From: Streptomyces fradiae | Lineage (GTDB): Bacteria > Actinomycetota > Actinomycetes > Streptomycetales > Streptomycetaceae | Length of the DNA stretch: 64,000 bases | Direction of reading: 5' to 3' | Assembly (NCBI RefSeq): GCF_041270065.1 | Contig: NZ_CP065958.1 | Span: forward strand, 4,092,001 to 4,156,000 | In this document: positions 25,882 to 34,411 of the stretch, one piece after another | How the letters are laid out: every line of letters begins with the position of its first letter | Position numbering within the stretch: the stretch's first letter is position 1 | The notes under the pieces: model-generated | What the model was told of the DNA's origin: nothing | The model's database searches: none | Seen by the model: the letters and a program-made list of their open reading frames with translations, nothing else | Program-made: the position numbers and the translations under genes

Positions 25882-26667
25882 ATGGTCAAGGCAGCCGACA
25901 GGGCCAAGAATCCGGCGCGTTCCAGCGTCTGGCTGGAGAGTCGGGCCGCCCGCAGCGGCGGCGGCCCGACCGGGCTCGACCGGGCCCGGATCGTCGGCAC
26001 CTCGATCAAGATGCTCGACGACGAGGGTCTGGCCAAGCTGTCCATGCGCAAGCTGGCGACCGAGCTGAACGTCACCGCGATGTCCCTGTACTGGTACGTG
26101 GACACCAAGGACGACATCATCGAGTACGCCGTCGACACCTGCTACGGCGAGGTCGACCTGGGCGCGGTCGACGCCGCCGGCGACTGGCGGGAGCGGATCC
26201 GCGTCCTCGCCCAGGACTACCGGCAGATGCTGGTGCGGCACCCGTGGATGTCGCCGTGCGCCGGTCAGTACCTGAACATCGGCCCGCACGCGATCGCCGT
26301 CGGGACCAAGATCCAGGAGGCGATCCGGGACACCGGACTGCCGATCTCCCGCCAGCCGAGCGCGATGTCGGCGGTCTTCCAGTTCGTCTACGGCTACGGC
26401 ACGATAGAGGGCCAGTTCGGCCGGGTCGCGCAGCAGGCCGGGATGTCGCAGGACGCCTTCTACAACGACTCGATCAAGGCCTTCCGCGAGGACGAGCAGT
26501 TCATGGGCGCCCTGGACGGGATGACCGAGATCCTCGACGAGCGGGCCTCGCACGGCAGCGTCGACGAGATCTGGGACCGCGACTTCGACTACGCGCTCGA
26601 CGTGCTGATCGCGGGCATCGAGGTCATGGTCGAGCGCAGCCGTACGGAACAGGCCTCGGACGCATGA
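25882..26667 (+). CDS. TetR/AcrR-family repressor of the adjacent exporter
   Basis: 261 aa. The N-terminal HTH spans about residues 30-80 (LDRARIVGTSIKMLDDEGLAKLSMRKLATELNVTAMSLYWYVDTKDDIIE). The C-terminal ligand domain resembles the TetR_C type of drug-pump regulators. The ATG at 25882 has GGAGGA 5 nt upstream, preferred over an ATG at 25849. It lies directly downstream of the exporter and probably binds the inverted repeat at 24240-24275. Confidence 0.9.
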   Translation: MVKAADRAKNPARSSVWLESRAARSGGGPTGLDRARIVGTSIKMLDDEGLAKLSMRKLATELNVTAMSLYWYVDTKDDIIEYAVDTCYGEVDLGAVDAAGDWRERIRVLAQDYRQMLVRHPWMSPCAGQYLNIGPHAIAVGTKIQEAIRDTGLPISRQPSAMSAVFQFVYGYGTIEGQFGRVAQQAGMSQDAFYNDSIKAFREDEQFMGALDGMTEILDERASHGSVDEIWDRDFDYALDVLIAGIEVMVERSRTEQASDA

Positions 26668-26702
26668 CGGAGCGGCGGGCCGTCCCCTGCCCGCCGCTCC
26701 GT
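26667..26702. terminator. Bidirectional hairpin between the TetR gene and the second exporter
   Basis: ACGGAGCGGCGGGC and GCCCGCCGCTCCGT form a perfect 14-bp stem with an 8-nt loop, between convergent genes. Confidence 0.75.
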
Positions 26703-26754
26703 TCCGTACCCGGCCGCGCCTCCGCTCGAAGCGCGCCCGGGAGTCCTGTGGCCG

Positions 26755-28350
26755 TTACTTGGCGACCTTGTCGGTCACCTCGTCGGCCTTCACCGTGGTG
26801 TTGCTCTTCAGCGCGACCTCCTTGATGAACAGGGTCACGAGGAAGGCGAGCAGCGCGAAGGGCGCCGAGTAGAGGAACACGTCGCCCACGCCGTGGCCGT
26901 ACGCGCTCTCCATGACCGTACGGATCGGGGCCGGCAGCTTGTCCATGTCGGGGATGCCGCCGCCCTGGCCCATGGCCGCCGCGGCCTTGGGGCCGAGCTC
27001 GGTCAGGCCGTCCTTGACGTAGTCGGTGACCCGGTGGGCCATGATCGCGCCGAGCGCCGAGACACCGATCGCACCGCCGAGGGAGCGGAAGAAGGTGACC
27101 GTGGAGGAGGCGGCGCCGAGGTCGGAGGGGGCGACCTGGTTCTGGGTGCAGAGGACCAGGTTCTGCATCATCATGCCGAGGCCGAGGCCGAGGACCGCCA
27201 TGAAGATCGCGATGTGCCAGTACTCGGTGTCGTAACGGATCGTGCCGAGCAGGCCGAGGCCGCCGGCGGCAAGGGCGCCGCCGCTGACCAGCCAGGCCTT
27301 CCAGCGGCCGGTCTTGGTGATGATCATGCCGGAGACCGTCGAGGAGACGAACAGGCCGCCGATCATCGGGATGGTGAGGACGCCGGACATGGTCGGCGAC
27401 TCGTTGCGGGCCAGCTGGAAGTACTGGCTGAAGAAGACCGTGCCGGCGAACATCGCGACGCCGACGAAGAGGGAGGCCGTGGAGGCGAGCGTGATCGTGC
27501 GGTTGCGGAACAGGCGCAGCGGGATGATCGGCTCGGCGGCGCGGGACTCGATGAGGAGGAACAGGGCGCCGAGGAGGACGGAGCCGCCGACCATGGCGAC
27601 GGTCTGCCAGGACATCCAGTCGTACTTGTCGCCGGCGAAGGTGACCCAGATGAGGAGCAGGGAGACGGCGGCGCTGATGAAGAAGGCGCCGGCCCAGTCG
27701 ACCTTGACCTGGCGCTTCACGACGGGGAGCTTGAGGGTCTTCTGCAGGACGAACAGCGCGATGAGCGCGAAGGGCACGCCGACGTAGAAGCACCAGCGCC
27801 AGCCGAGCCACTCGGTGTCGGTGATGACGCCGCCGAGCAGCGGGCCGCCGACGGTGGCGACGGCGAAGACGGCGCCGAGGTAGCCGCTGTACCGGCCGCG
27901 CTCACGCGGGGCGATCATGGCGGCCAGGATGATCTGGGAGAGGGCGGTCAGACCGCCGACGCCGATGCCCTGGACGACGCGGCAGGCGATGAGCATGCCG
28001 GTGTTCTGGGAGAGACCGGCGACGACCGAGCCGGCGACGTAGATGATCAGGGCTATCTGGACCAGGAGCTTCTTGGAGAAGAGGTCCGCGAGCTTGCCCC
28101 AGAGCGGGGTGGTCGCCGTCATCGAGAGGAGGGCGGCGGTGACGACCCAGGTGTAGGCGGACTGGCCGCCGCCGAGGTCGGTGATGATCTGCGGGAGGGC
28201 GTTGGAGACGATCGTCGAGGACAGGATGGCGACGAACATGCCGAGCAGGAGCCCGGACAGCGCCTCCATGATCTGCCGGTGCGTCATCGGGGCGCCGGAG
28301 CTGTCGGCCCGGGCCTCCCGTGCACCCGTGGCAGGTGCGGTGGTAGCCAT
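26755..28350 (-). CDS. MFS multidrug exporter, DHA2 (14-TM) family
   Basis: 531 aa with 14 predicted helices. MFVAILSSTIVSNALPQIITDLGG begins TM1, motif A is GKLADLFSKKLL, and CRVVQGIGVGGLTAL and GGPLLGGVITDTEWLGWRWCFYVGVP are characteristic of the EmrB/QacA subfamily. Export of toxic compounds by proton antiport is the family role. AAAGGAAA lies about 4 nt before the ATG. The MarR-type gene upstream is in the same direction, 84 bp away, and probably forms an operon with it. Confidence 0.93.
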   Translation of the reverse strand: MATTAPATGAREARADSSGAPMTHRQIMEALSGLLLGMFVAILSSTIVSNALPQIITDLGGGQSAYTWVVTAALLSMTATTPLWGKLADLFSKKLLVQIALIIYVAGSVVAGLSQNTGMLIACRVVQGIGVGGLTALSQIILAAMIAPRERGRYSGYLGAVFAVATVGGPLLGGVITDTEWLGWRWCFYVGVPFALIALFVLQKTLKLPVVKRQVKVDWAGAFFISAAVSLLLIWVTFAGDKYDWMSWQTVAMVGGSVLLGALFLLIESRAAEPIIPLRLFRNRTITLASTASLFVGVAMFAGTVFFSQYFQLARNESPTMSGVLTIPMIGGLFVSSTVSGMIITKTGRWKAWLVSGGALAAGGLGLLGTIRYDTEYWHIAIFMAVLGLGLGMMMQNLVLCTQNQVAPSDLGAASSTVTFFRSLGGAIGVSALGAIMAHRVTDYVKDGLTELGPKAAAAMGQGGGIPDMDKLPAPIRTVMESAYGHGVGDVFLYSAPFALLAFLVTLFIKEVALKSNTTVKADEVTDKVAK

Positions 28351-28369
28351 GAATTTCCTTTGCGTGAAG

Positions 28370-28428
28370 TCGTCGCGGTCGTCGGTCGTCGGTCGTCGTC
28401 GGTCGTCGCGGTCGGGCGTCGGTCGCGG
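28370..28428. repeat. Degenerate GTCGTCG microsatellite between the MarR gene and the exporter
   Basis: Tandem 7-bp GGTCGTC-type units with interruptions fill nearly the whole 84-bp spacer. It contains no gene; copy number could vary between strains and alter spacing. Confidence 0.6.
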
Positions 28429-28434
28429 CCGGCG

Positions 28435-28884
28435 TCAGTCGCGGGCGTGGTGGGCCCGGCAGTCCCCGAAGGAGTCGCGGAGGCGGGCGAGGAGAGTGGT
28501 CAGCCGGGCGACGTCGTCGTCGGACCAGTCCGCCAGGTGGCGGGCGAAGGCATCGGTGACCCGCTGGTCGAGCTCGCCGAGCATCGCCTCGCCCTGGTCG
28601 GTCAGCCGCAGGATCCGGGAGCGCTTGTCGTCGGGGTCGGGCAGTCGCTCGACCCAGCCGTGGTCCACGGTGTGCGCCACGTGACGGCTGCACACGGACA
28701 TGTCGACGGCCATCAGTTCGGCCAGCCGGCTCATCCGCATGTCGCCGTGGTGCTTGATGAGGGCGAGCACCGCCGCCGCTCCGCCCTGGCACTGGACGGG
28801 CAGCGCGCGGGCGAGGCCGCGCTTGACGGCGCCGATGGCGCTCACCGCGCGGGCGAGTTCCTCGTACCGGTTCAGCGTCTGCAT
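28435..28884 (-). CDS. MarR-family transcriptional regulator
   Basis: 149 aa with a winged helix: AAAVLALIKHHGDMRMSRLAELMAVDMSVCSRHVAHTVDHGWVERLPDPDDKRSRILRLTDQGEAML, including the Asp-Arg wing tip (DPDDKRS). MarR proteins commonly repress drug exporters and release on ligand binding. The ATG at 28884 is chosen for GGAGAC 6-7 nt upstream rather than upstream in-frame starts. Two TTGCTT-N3-GCAA sites lie directly upstream, so autoregulation with control of the downstream exporter is likely. Confidence 0.9.
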   Translation of the reverse strand: MQTLNRYEELARAVSAIGAVKRGLARALPVQCQGGAAAVLALIKHHGDMRMSRLAELMAVDMSVCSRHVAHTVDHGWVERLPDPDDKRSRILRLTDQGEAMLGELDQRVTDAFARHLADWSDDDVARLTTLLARLRDSFGDCRAHHARD

Positions 28885-28906
28885 CGAGGCGTCTCCATCG
28901 ATCTTG

Positions 28907-28948
28907 TTGCTTAGAGCAACCATAGAGATGGATGGTTGCTTCAGGCAA
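28907..28948 (-). promoter_or_regulatory. Pair of MarR operator sites
   Basis: TTGCTTAGAGCAA at 28907-28919 and TTGCTTCAGGCAA at 28936-28948 are two copies of a TTGCTT-N3-GCAA dyad 29 bp apart, directly upstream of the MarR-exporter operon. Confidence 0.65.
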
Positions 28949-29097
28949 ACTAATTCGGTCAAAGCAGCCTAAAGAATCGGCAAAGCGGAAGCCGGACGCG
29001 GGTACGGGCACAGAACCGGCGGTCGGGTGAGTGCCCTGTGAAACCCCCTGCGCCCCACTGGACCCGGAGGGGGCCGGGTTCGCTAGGGTCTGGAGCC

Positions 29098-29328
29098 ATG
29101 GCACACAACCCCCAAGCACCGTACGGCCAGGGCCCGGCGAACGACGGCGGCTACGACCCCGCCGGCAGCACGCAGATGTTCCGCGCCTTCGTCGACGAGG
29201 GCACCCCGCAGCGCCAGCAGCAGCACCAGACCGCCGCGCCGTCCTCCGGCCCCCGCGTCGGCGTGATCGTCGGCGTGATCGTCGCGATCGCCGTCCTGGC
29301 GGGCGTGGCCTGGCTGGCGCTGGGCTGA
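29098..29328 (+). CDS. Small single-pass membrane protein
   Basis: 76 aa with a Gly/Gln/Pro-rich cytoplasmic N-terminus (QRQQQHQ) and a C-terminal transmembrane helix VGVIVGVIVAIAVLAGVAWLALG, a tail-anchored layout. Function unknown. A TAGGGT box lies 8 nt before the ATG and GGAG lies just upstream as well. Confidence 0.7.
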   Translation: MAHNPQAPYGQGPANDGGYDPAGSTQMFRAFVDEGTPQRQQQHQTAAPSSGPRVGVIVGVIVAIAVLAGVAWLALG

Positions 29329-29359
29329 CAGCCGCGCATGTCGGCCGGCGGGTGAAGCC

Positions 29360-29385
29360 GACGGTCCCTGTGCGCGGGGACCGTC
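29360..29385. terminator. Hairpin between convergent genes
   Basis: GACGGTCCC / GGGACCGTC, a perfect 9-bp stem with an 8-nt loop, overlapping the toxin stop codon. Confidence 0.6.
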
Positions 29386-29662
29386 ACATGTCGCGGTAGA
29401 CGTCCCGCCGGTGCCCGACGGTCAGGACCCAGACGACGAGGACGCCGTTCTCCAGCGTGTAGACGACGCGGTAGTCGCCGACGCGGAGGCGCCAGCGGGA
29501 GTCGTGTCCCTGGAGGGGCTTGATGTCGAAGCCCGAGGTGTCAGCCTCCGTGAGCGCCTTCTGGAGCTCGGTGAGGCGGTAGAGAATGCGCAGGGCCTCG
29601 GCGCGCGGGGTCTTCAACAGATCCCGCTGAGCGTGAGGCGTGAACCGAGTGACGTACCCCAT
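29384..29662 (-). CDS. RelE/ParE-type toxin
   Basis: 92 aa. The fold and motifs are those of RelE-like endoribonucleases: FTPHAQRDLLKTPRAEALRILYRLTELQ, PLQGHDSRWRLRVGDYRVVYTLENGVLVVWVLTVGHRRDVYR (basic core and C-terminal HRRDVY). Such toxins cleave mRNA on the ribosome. It starts 5 nt after the antitoxin stop in the same operon. Confidence 0.9.
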   Translation of the reverse strand: MGYVTRFTPHAQRDLLKTPRAEALRILYRLTELQKALTEADTSGFDIKPLQGHDSRWRLRVGDYRVVYTLENGVLVVWVLTVGHRRDVYRDM

Positions 29663-29667
29663 GCCGG

Positions 29668-29949
29668 TCAGGCGTGATGGGTGCGAAGGAGCGCGGCCAT
29701 CTCTTCGAGGGACAGGGAGCCCTCTTGTCCCTCGGCCTCGGCCTCGTCCGCCAGCCTGTTCAGCCAGGCGTCCTCGGTCGCCTCGGCCAGCCGCGTCAGG
29801 CGCCGATACTCCTCGATGTCGATCACGACCGCTTCCTGCTTTCCGCGGCGCGTGATGATCGTGGGGGTCTCTTCTCGATGGGCGCGGTCGAGTACGTCCG
29901 CCAGCTGGCTGCGGACCTCGGCCATGGAGGCGATCACAGGCTCAGTCAT
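29668..29949 (-). CDS. Phd/YefM-family antitoxin
   Basis: 93 aa. The N-terminal Phd/YefM fold, VIASMAEVRSQLADVLDRAHREETPTIITRRGKQEAVVIDIEEYRRL, binds operator DNA as a dimer; the acidic C-terminus should neutralise the RelE-type toxin. The ATG at 29949 is chosen over one at 29982 because the latter would put the operator inside the gene. It lies 14 bp from a 32-bp palindrome. Confidence 0.88.
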   Translation of the reverse strand: MTEPVIASMAEVRSQLADVLDRAHREETPTIITRRGKQEAVVIDIEEYRRLTRLAEATEDAWLNRLADEAEAEGQEGSLSLEEMAALLRTHHA

Positions 29950-29962
29950 GCAGTCAATGTAG

Positions 29963-29994
29963 CAGCTGTAGCAGATGTACATCTGCTACAGCTG
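29963..29994 (-). promoter_or_regulatory. 32-bp perfect palindrome, toxin-antitoxin operator
   Basis: The two 16-bp arms are exact complements (left arm CAGCTGTAGCAGATGT). It ends 14 bp before the antitoxin start, so it is the likely autoregulatory site. Confidence 0.75.
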
Positions 29995-30011
29995 TGGTGG
30001 GGATGCCGTCA

Positions 30012-31238
30012 TCACGCCGGTTCGCCGAAGCCGTCGAGGAGCAGTTTCGCGGTCAGCTCGGCCCCGTCGGTACGGATCCGCCCCGCGAGCTTCCGCGCCG
30101 CGGCGCCGGTCTCCGGCGCGAGGGCGGCGGCCAGGGCGGCCGACAGGGAGGCGACGCTCGGCACCGGGCCGTCGTGGGCGGCGCCGACGCCCAGAGCGGC
30201 CACCCGGCTCGCCCAGTACGGCTGGTCCACCAGCTGCGGAACCACCACCTGGGGCACACCGGCCCGGGCGGCCGTCGTGGTCGTGCCCGCGCCGCCGTGG
30301 TGGACCACCGCCGCGACCCGGGGGAACAGCGCCTGGTGGTTGGCCTCGCCCACCGCGAGGCAGTCGTCGGCGTCGTCGATCAGCCCGAGCTCGGCCCACC
30401 CCCGCGACACGAGCACCCGACGCCCCTGTCCCCGTACCGCCTCGATCGACACCCGCGCCGCGTCGGCCGACCCCTGCATCGACATGCTGCCGAACCCCAC
30501 GTACACCGGCGCCTCCCCGGCCCGCAGGAACGCCTCCAGATCATCCGGGAGCGGGCGCTCGTCCGGCTGGATCCACGCACCCGTCTGTACGACATCGAGC
30601 TCGGCCGGCACCTCCCACGGCCCCAGCACCGGATCCGCCGCGAGCAGCGGCCGCCCACCGATCGCGTAGTCGCGGACGCTCGCCGTCGGAGCCAGCCCGA
30701 CCGACGCGCGGAAGGCGGTGAGCCCCGGACCGTAGACCGCGTTCTGCCCCTCGACGTCCAGCTCCCACAGCGTCCGGTTGTCGGTCACGCCCTCCGGCAG
30801 CGGACGGCCCGGCAGCGGATACGGCGGGTGGTGCGGCGACGGCAGCATGCCGGGGAAGTACGACACGTATGCGTACCGCAACCCCAGCTTCCCCGCCGCC
30901 GACCGTGCCCCGGCCACGGCCGGGAACAGCCCGGTCGCGACCACCACGTCCGCCCCCTCACCGGCCAAGGCCACCGCCTCGTACTGCGCCGCCGCCACCA
31001 TCGTCACCCGCTCGGTCATCGACGGCGCCGCCCCGCCGTTCGCCCCGGCCACCAACGCCCGGATCGACAACCGCACCGGCACGAACTCCACCCCGACCCC
31101 GGCCAGCCGCCCGGCGAACTCCTCGTCCTCCGGCGCACACACCCGCACCTCGGCCCCCAGCCCCCGCAGCGCCCCCGCCAGCGCCACCATCGGCTCGACG
31201 TCCCCCCGCGACCCGTACGACGACAGCACCACTCGCAT
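30012..31238 (-). CDS. UGT-like glycosyltransferase (GT1, MGT family)
   Basis: 408 aa GT-B fold. The N-terminus MRVVLSSYGSRGDVEPMVALAGALRGLG is the SRGD(V/I)xP acceptor-domain start shared with vancomycin-type glycosyltransferases and sterol glucosyltransferases. The nucleotide-sugar site is VVHHGGAGTTTTAARAGVPQVVVP. It transfers a sugar from an NDP donor to a small-molecule acceptor; no biosynthetic cluster is adjacent, so detoxification or tailoring are both possible. ATG start at 31238. Confidence 0.9.
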   Translation of the reverse strand: MRVVLSSYGSRGDVEPMVALAGALRGLGAEVRVCAPEDEEFAGRLAGVGVEFVPVRLSIRALVAGANGGAAPSMTERVTMVAAAQYEAVALAGEGADVVVATGLFPAVAGARSAAGKLGLRYAYVSYFPGMLPSPHHPPYPLPGRPLPEGVTDNRTLWELDVEGQNAVYGPGLTAFRASVGLAPTASVRDYAIGGRPLLAADPVLGPWEVPAELDVVQTGAWIQPDERPLPDDLEAFLRAGEAPVYVGFGSMSMQGSADAARVSIEAVRGQGRRVLVSRGWAELGLIDDADDCLAVGEANHQALFPRVAAVVHHGGAGTTTTAARAGVPQVVVPQLVDQPYWASRVAALGVGAAHDGPVPSVASLSAALAAALAPETGAAARKLAGRIRTDGAELTAKLLLDGFGEPA

Positions 31239-31380
31239 GCCGCTTCCCCCTCAGTCCGACCAGCAACGGTCGCCGATTCTGCGCCACCGAGGGGGCCTTG
31301 CCGCAAGACCCCCCGTGCGCTATACGTTGACCATGGCGAGGAGCGGACTCCTCGCCTTTCGCATTTCCCGTAGCCGCTCC

Positions 31381-32421
31381 TCATGGGCGAGGAGCCCAAG
31401 GGTCGTCGGACCGCGCGGGATGGGGCTGTTCGGGATGAAGCATCTTCCGCACACAGCGCCGCAGTCCCGTCTCCCCGGACCCGCCGGCTGCGGCCATCCA
31501 GGGCAGGACCTCCATGGCGTCGGCCAACTCCTCGGTGGCGAGGTCGTCGACCGCCACGCGCAGGTGGTCGGGGGCGGGGTCATCGGTGAGGCAGAGCCAG
31601 CCGATCGCGGCGGCCAGTCGGACCTCGGACACCTGTGCCCGTTCCCGCCACAACTCTCGCATCCACGCGGTGGTCGGCGGGTGGGGGTGCGAGCGGGCGG
31701 ATTCGGCGAGGGCGAGGACGAGGGCGGCGCGGACGATCGGGTCCCGCTCGACGGCGAACCGGGCGAGGAAGGCGCGATCGACCGTCCTGTCGGCAGCGGT
31801 GGCCAGGGTGTAGGCGGCGAGGGTCCGGATCGCGGGGTCGGGGTCGTCGAGAAGGGGCTGCAGGAGGGCGGCGTCGGCGGTGATCGCGGCCCGGGCGGCG
31901 GCGACCGACCAACCCGCCGGATAGCCGCTCACCTCGACGCCGTAGCCGTCGTAAAGGTCGTCGTACCGGGTGAGGCCGCGATGGAGCAGCAGTTCGTCGC
32001 GAGAGGCGATGCCGAAGTAGCGGGCGCGGGCCGGGCAGGAGATCTCGCCAAGAGCGTCGACACGACGAGGGTGGCCGGTGTCGGCGGCGATCCGGATCAG
32101 GAACGGCACGCCGAGCGCGGCTGCGGCCCGCATGTCGTTGGCACACATGCCGCCCACCACGCCCGCCCCGGCTTCAACGGGCGAGTCGCCGGTATGCAGC
32201 TGGCGCACGGCATCCCTCACGCGCTGGCCCTGCGGGAAGTGTTCCCACGGCACTTCGTCGAGCAGGAACCCGTCCTTGGCCTCGGGCCGGATGCCGGCCA
32301 CCACCGCCCGCACGTCGAACGGCCCGCCCGCGAACGAGGACAGCTCCGCCCCGTCCACCAGTGCCCGACACATCGCGAACGTCGGATCGGTCCGCCAGTC
32401 GCCCACGTCACCCCACCCCAC
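31381..32421 (-). CDS. HEAT-repeat-like protein of unknown function
   Basis: About 346 aa. The C-terminal two-thirds consist of Ala/Leu/Arg-rich helical pairs (LLQPLLDDPDPAIRTLAAYTLATAAD, FAVERDPIVRAALVLALAESA) like HEAT repeats. The N-terminal part (DGAELSSFAGGPFDVRAVVAGIRPEAKDGFLL) is not recognised. The start is uncertain: GTG at 32421, GTG at 32406 or ATG at 32373 are all in frame and none has a strong ribosome-binding site. Probably a protein-interaction scaffold. Confidence 0.65.
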   Translation of the reverse strand: MGWGDVGDWRTDPTFAMCRALVDGAELSSFAGGPFDVRAVVAGIRPEAKDGFLLDEVPWEHFPQGQRVRDAVRQLHTGDSPVEAGAGVVGGMCANDMRAAAALGVPFLIRIAADTGHPRRVDALGEISCPARARYFGIASRDELLLHRGLTRYDDLYDGYGVEVSGYPAGWSVAAARAAITADAALLQPLLDDPDPAIRTLAAYTLATAADRTVDRAFLARFAVERDPIVRAALVLALAESARSHPHPPTTAWMRELWRERAQVSEVRLAAAIGWLCLTDDPAPDHLRVAVDDLATEELADAMEVLPWMAAAGGSGETGLRRCVRKMLHPEQPHPARSDDPWAPRP

Positions 32422-32647
32422 CCCTGAGTCCGACCGGAACCGATCCTGCCCGAGAGGCCAGCCGCTTCCGAAGCCGCCGTGTCGAACGGCGTGCAAAGTC
32501 GGTTGGGAACGCGCTGGGATCGCCTCACCAGTCACACGAGCCTCACTCGCCCCAACCTGGCCGGGGATTCCGGACTTTGCATCATCGGGAGGCCGTAGGC
32601 GGCACTGGAGCCTTGGGGCGGGCGAACGCGCGGCCTGCTGTACGGTG

Positions 32648-32776
32648 TCAGCTTCCGCCGAGCGCACGCCGTAGCAGGCCCTTGGCCGGAGGCTGGGCGG
32701 CCGGGGTTTCGTGCTCGTGTTCCAGCTCTCCGACGGAGATCCGTACGTGGCTCTTGAACGTGGTGGGCGACTTCAT
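32648..32776 (-). CDS. Very small hypothetical protein
   Basis: 42 aa starting MKSPTTFKSHVRISVGELEHE and ending LLRRALGGS. The third codon positions are almost all G or C, as in real Streptomyces genes. The ribosome-binding site is poor. Too short to classify; it could be a regulatory or interaction peptide. Confidence 0.4.
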   Translation of the reverse strand: MKSPTTFKSHVRISVGELEHEHETPAAQPPAKGLLRRALGGS

Positions 32777-33119
32777 TTCGTTCGCTCAGTGAGAGCGGCT
32801 GACCTCCACGAGCCATCCCCGACAACCCCAACCGCGAACCGAGCCCCCACCCACCGGCCCGCCATCCGCCTACGGCGGCCGGCCGATACCCGGGGCTTTT
32901 CGCGTGGCCGGGCCCCCGGCCGCCCTCCGAGTGTGAAAAGGCCCCCGGAGGCGCCGGGTCAAGGGTGGGCGCAGCCCATCGCGGAGCGACGCCGGAGGCG
33001 CCCTTGAGGCGGTGGTGGAGGGGGCCACACTCGGGGAGAGGGCGGCCGCACCAGAAGCTTGGTGGGGGCTCGGGCCGGAGGGCCTCAAGTTGCCGGGCCG
33101 GGGCTCGGGGCAGGCAGAC
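32777..33119. other. Intergenic region without a convincing gene
   Basis: 343 bp. It includes overlapping GC-rich inverted repeats around 32895-32960 (for example CTTTTC/GAAAAG flanking CCGG pairs) that could terminate transcription. No coding frame with a ribosome-binding site is seen. Confidence 0.5.
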
Positions 33120-33812
33120 CTAGGCTGCTGCGGCGACGGCGTCGGCCGCCTTGCGGATGAGGTCGAGGACGACCTTGGGCTGGGAGAGCATCGGGACGTG
33201 GCTGCTGTTCACCTCGACGGTGGTGGCGCCCATGCGCTGGGAGACGAAGCGCTGCAGGTCGGGGTGGACGGCGTGGTCCTGGAGGGTGAGGAGGTACCAG
33301 GTGGGGTGGGACTTCCAGGCGGGGTTGTCGGTGGTGGCGGCGAGGATCTCCCCGCGAGGGGCGCCCTGGGTCGCCCAGACCAGCTGCTGGTCCTCCGGGG
33401 ACAGGTCCCCGCAGAAGTAGGAGATGCCGTCCCGGGCGATCCAGATCCGCCCGTTCTCCTCCTGGAGGTTGGAGAACAGTTCGGGCGTGGGGAACTGGCC
33501 GATCTGTTCCTGGGCGCTCTCGCCGGCCTCCGGGCTGAGCGCCGCGATGTAGACGAGCCCGGCGACCTTGTCGTGGTTGCCGGCGGCGCTGATGACGAAC
33601 CCGCCCCAGGAGTGCCCGACGAGGATCGCCGGCCCGCTCACCCGGTCCAGGGCGCGGTGGACGGCGTCGACTTCGCCCTCCAGCGAGTCGAGGGTGTTCT
33701 GCGCGGAGATCACCTCGTGGCCCTCGCTCTGGAGGGTGGGGATCACCTTGCTGAAGCAGGAGCCGTCGGCCCACAGGCCATGGGCAAAGACGATGCTGGG
33801 CTTCGACGCCAT
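33120..33812 (-). CDS. Alpha/beta hydrolase (EstC/salicylate-esterase-like)
   Basis: 230 aa. The nucleophile elbow is GHSWGG; the oxyanion loop is FAHGLWADGSCFSKV; and the late His is in VNSSHVPMLSQPKVVLDLI. The compact arrangement resembles plant methylesterase-like hydrolases such as EstC. Substrate unknown. The ATG at 33812 has GGAGGA about 9 nt upstream, preferred over 33884. Confidence 0.85.
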   Translation of the reverse strand: MASKPSIVFAHGLWADGSCFSKVIPTLQSEGHEVISAQNTLDSLEGEVDAVHRALDRVSGPAILVGHSWGGFVISAAGNHDKVAGLVYIAALSPEAGESAQEQIGQFPTPELFSNLQEENGRIWIARDGISYFCGDLSPEDQQLVWATQGAPRGEILAATTDNPAWKSHPTWYLLTLQDHAVHPDLQRFVSQRMGATTVEVNSSHVPMLSQPKVVLDLIRKAADAVAAAA

Positions 33813-34065
33813 CGGGTACGTTCCTCCGCTCGGCACGGACGGTTGCTCGGTCCGCACGTCTGACTGGTCGCCCCCAGTCCACATCCGGAACCGCCCGCCT
33901 GCACCCGGGGCGGCCCGGCCGAGCGACCACGCAGAGTGGCGACACCTTCAGAGTGTGGCTACAAAGAGTTATTCATGCGGTCAGCGGTCACACGTACCGC
34001 CCGAGCGGTGTCAGTGCAGTGCGAGCGCGGGAAACGCCCGTCGCCGCACGAGCGAGGAGCCAGAG

Positions 34066-34407
34066 ATGTCCACCACCGCCACCGTCGTGACCGCCGTCGC
34101 CGCCTTCATGGCCGGGTTCTCCGGCGCGGCGATCTTCTTCCGGGCGAAGTTCGTCGTCGAACCGCTCGCGGAGTACGGCGTCCCGCGCTCCACCTGGAAC
34201 CTGCTCGGCGCCGCCAAGCTGGCCGGCGCGGTGGGGCTCCTCGTCGGGTACGCGATCCCGGCGATCGGTATCGCCGCCGCGATCGGACTCGTCCTGTACT
34301 TCGCGGGCGCGGTCATCACGGTCCTCCGCGCCCGCGCGTACGGACACGTTCCGTTCCCGCTGATCTACATGGCCCCGGCGGTCGCCGTCCTGGCGCTGGC
34401 GGCGTGA
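34066..34407 (+). CDS. DoxX-like membrane protein
   Basis: 113 aa with four hydrophobic helices (VVTAVAAFMAGFSGAAIFF, NLLGAAKLAGAVGLLVGY, IGIAAAIGLVLYFAGAVITVL, PLIYMAPAVAVLAL). The layout GAAKLAGA...GL..G is typical of the DoxX superfamily, some members of which are linked to redox stress. GAGGAG lies 7 nt before the ATG. Confidence 0.82.
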   Translation: MSTTATVVTAVAAFMAGFSGAAIFFRAKFVVEPLAEYGVPRSTWNLLGAAKLAGAVGLLVGYAIPAIGIAAAIGLVLYFAGAVITVLRARAYGHVPFPLIYMAPAVAVLALAA

Positions 34408-34411
34408 CGAT

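Noticed and set aside
28370..28428. CRISPR-like repeat array
   Set aside because: It is a 7-bp microsatellite without spacers; no cas genes are in the window.
30012..31238. Start of an antibiotic biosynthetic gene cluster around the UGT-like glycosyltransferase
   Set aside because: Neighbouring genes are a toxin-antitoxin pair and a HEAT-like protein; no scaffold-building enzymes are near.
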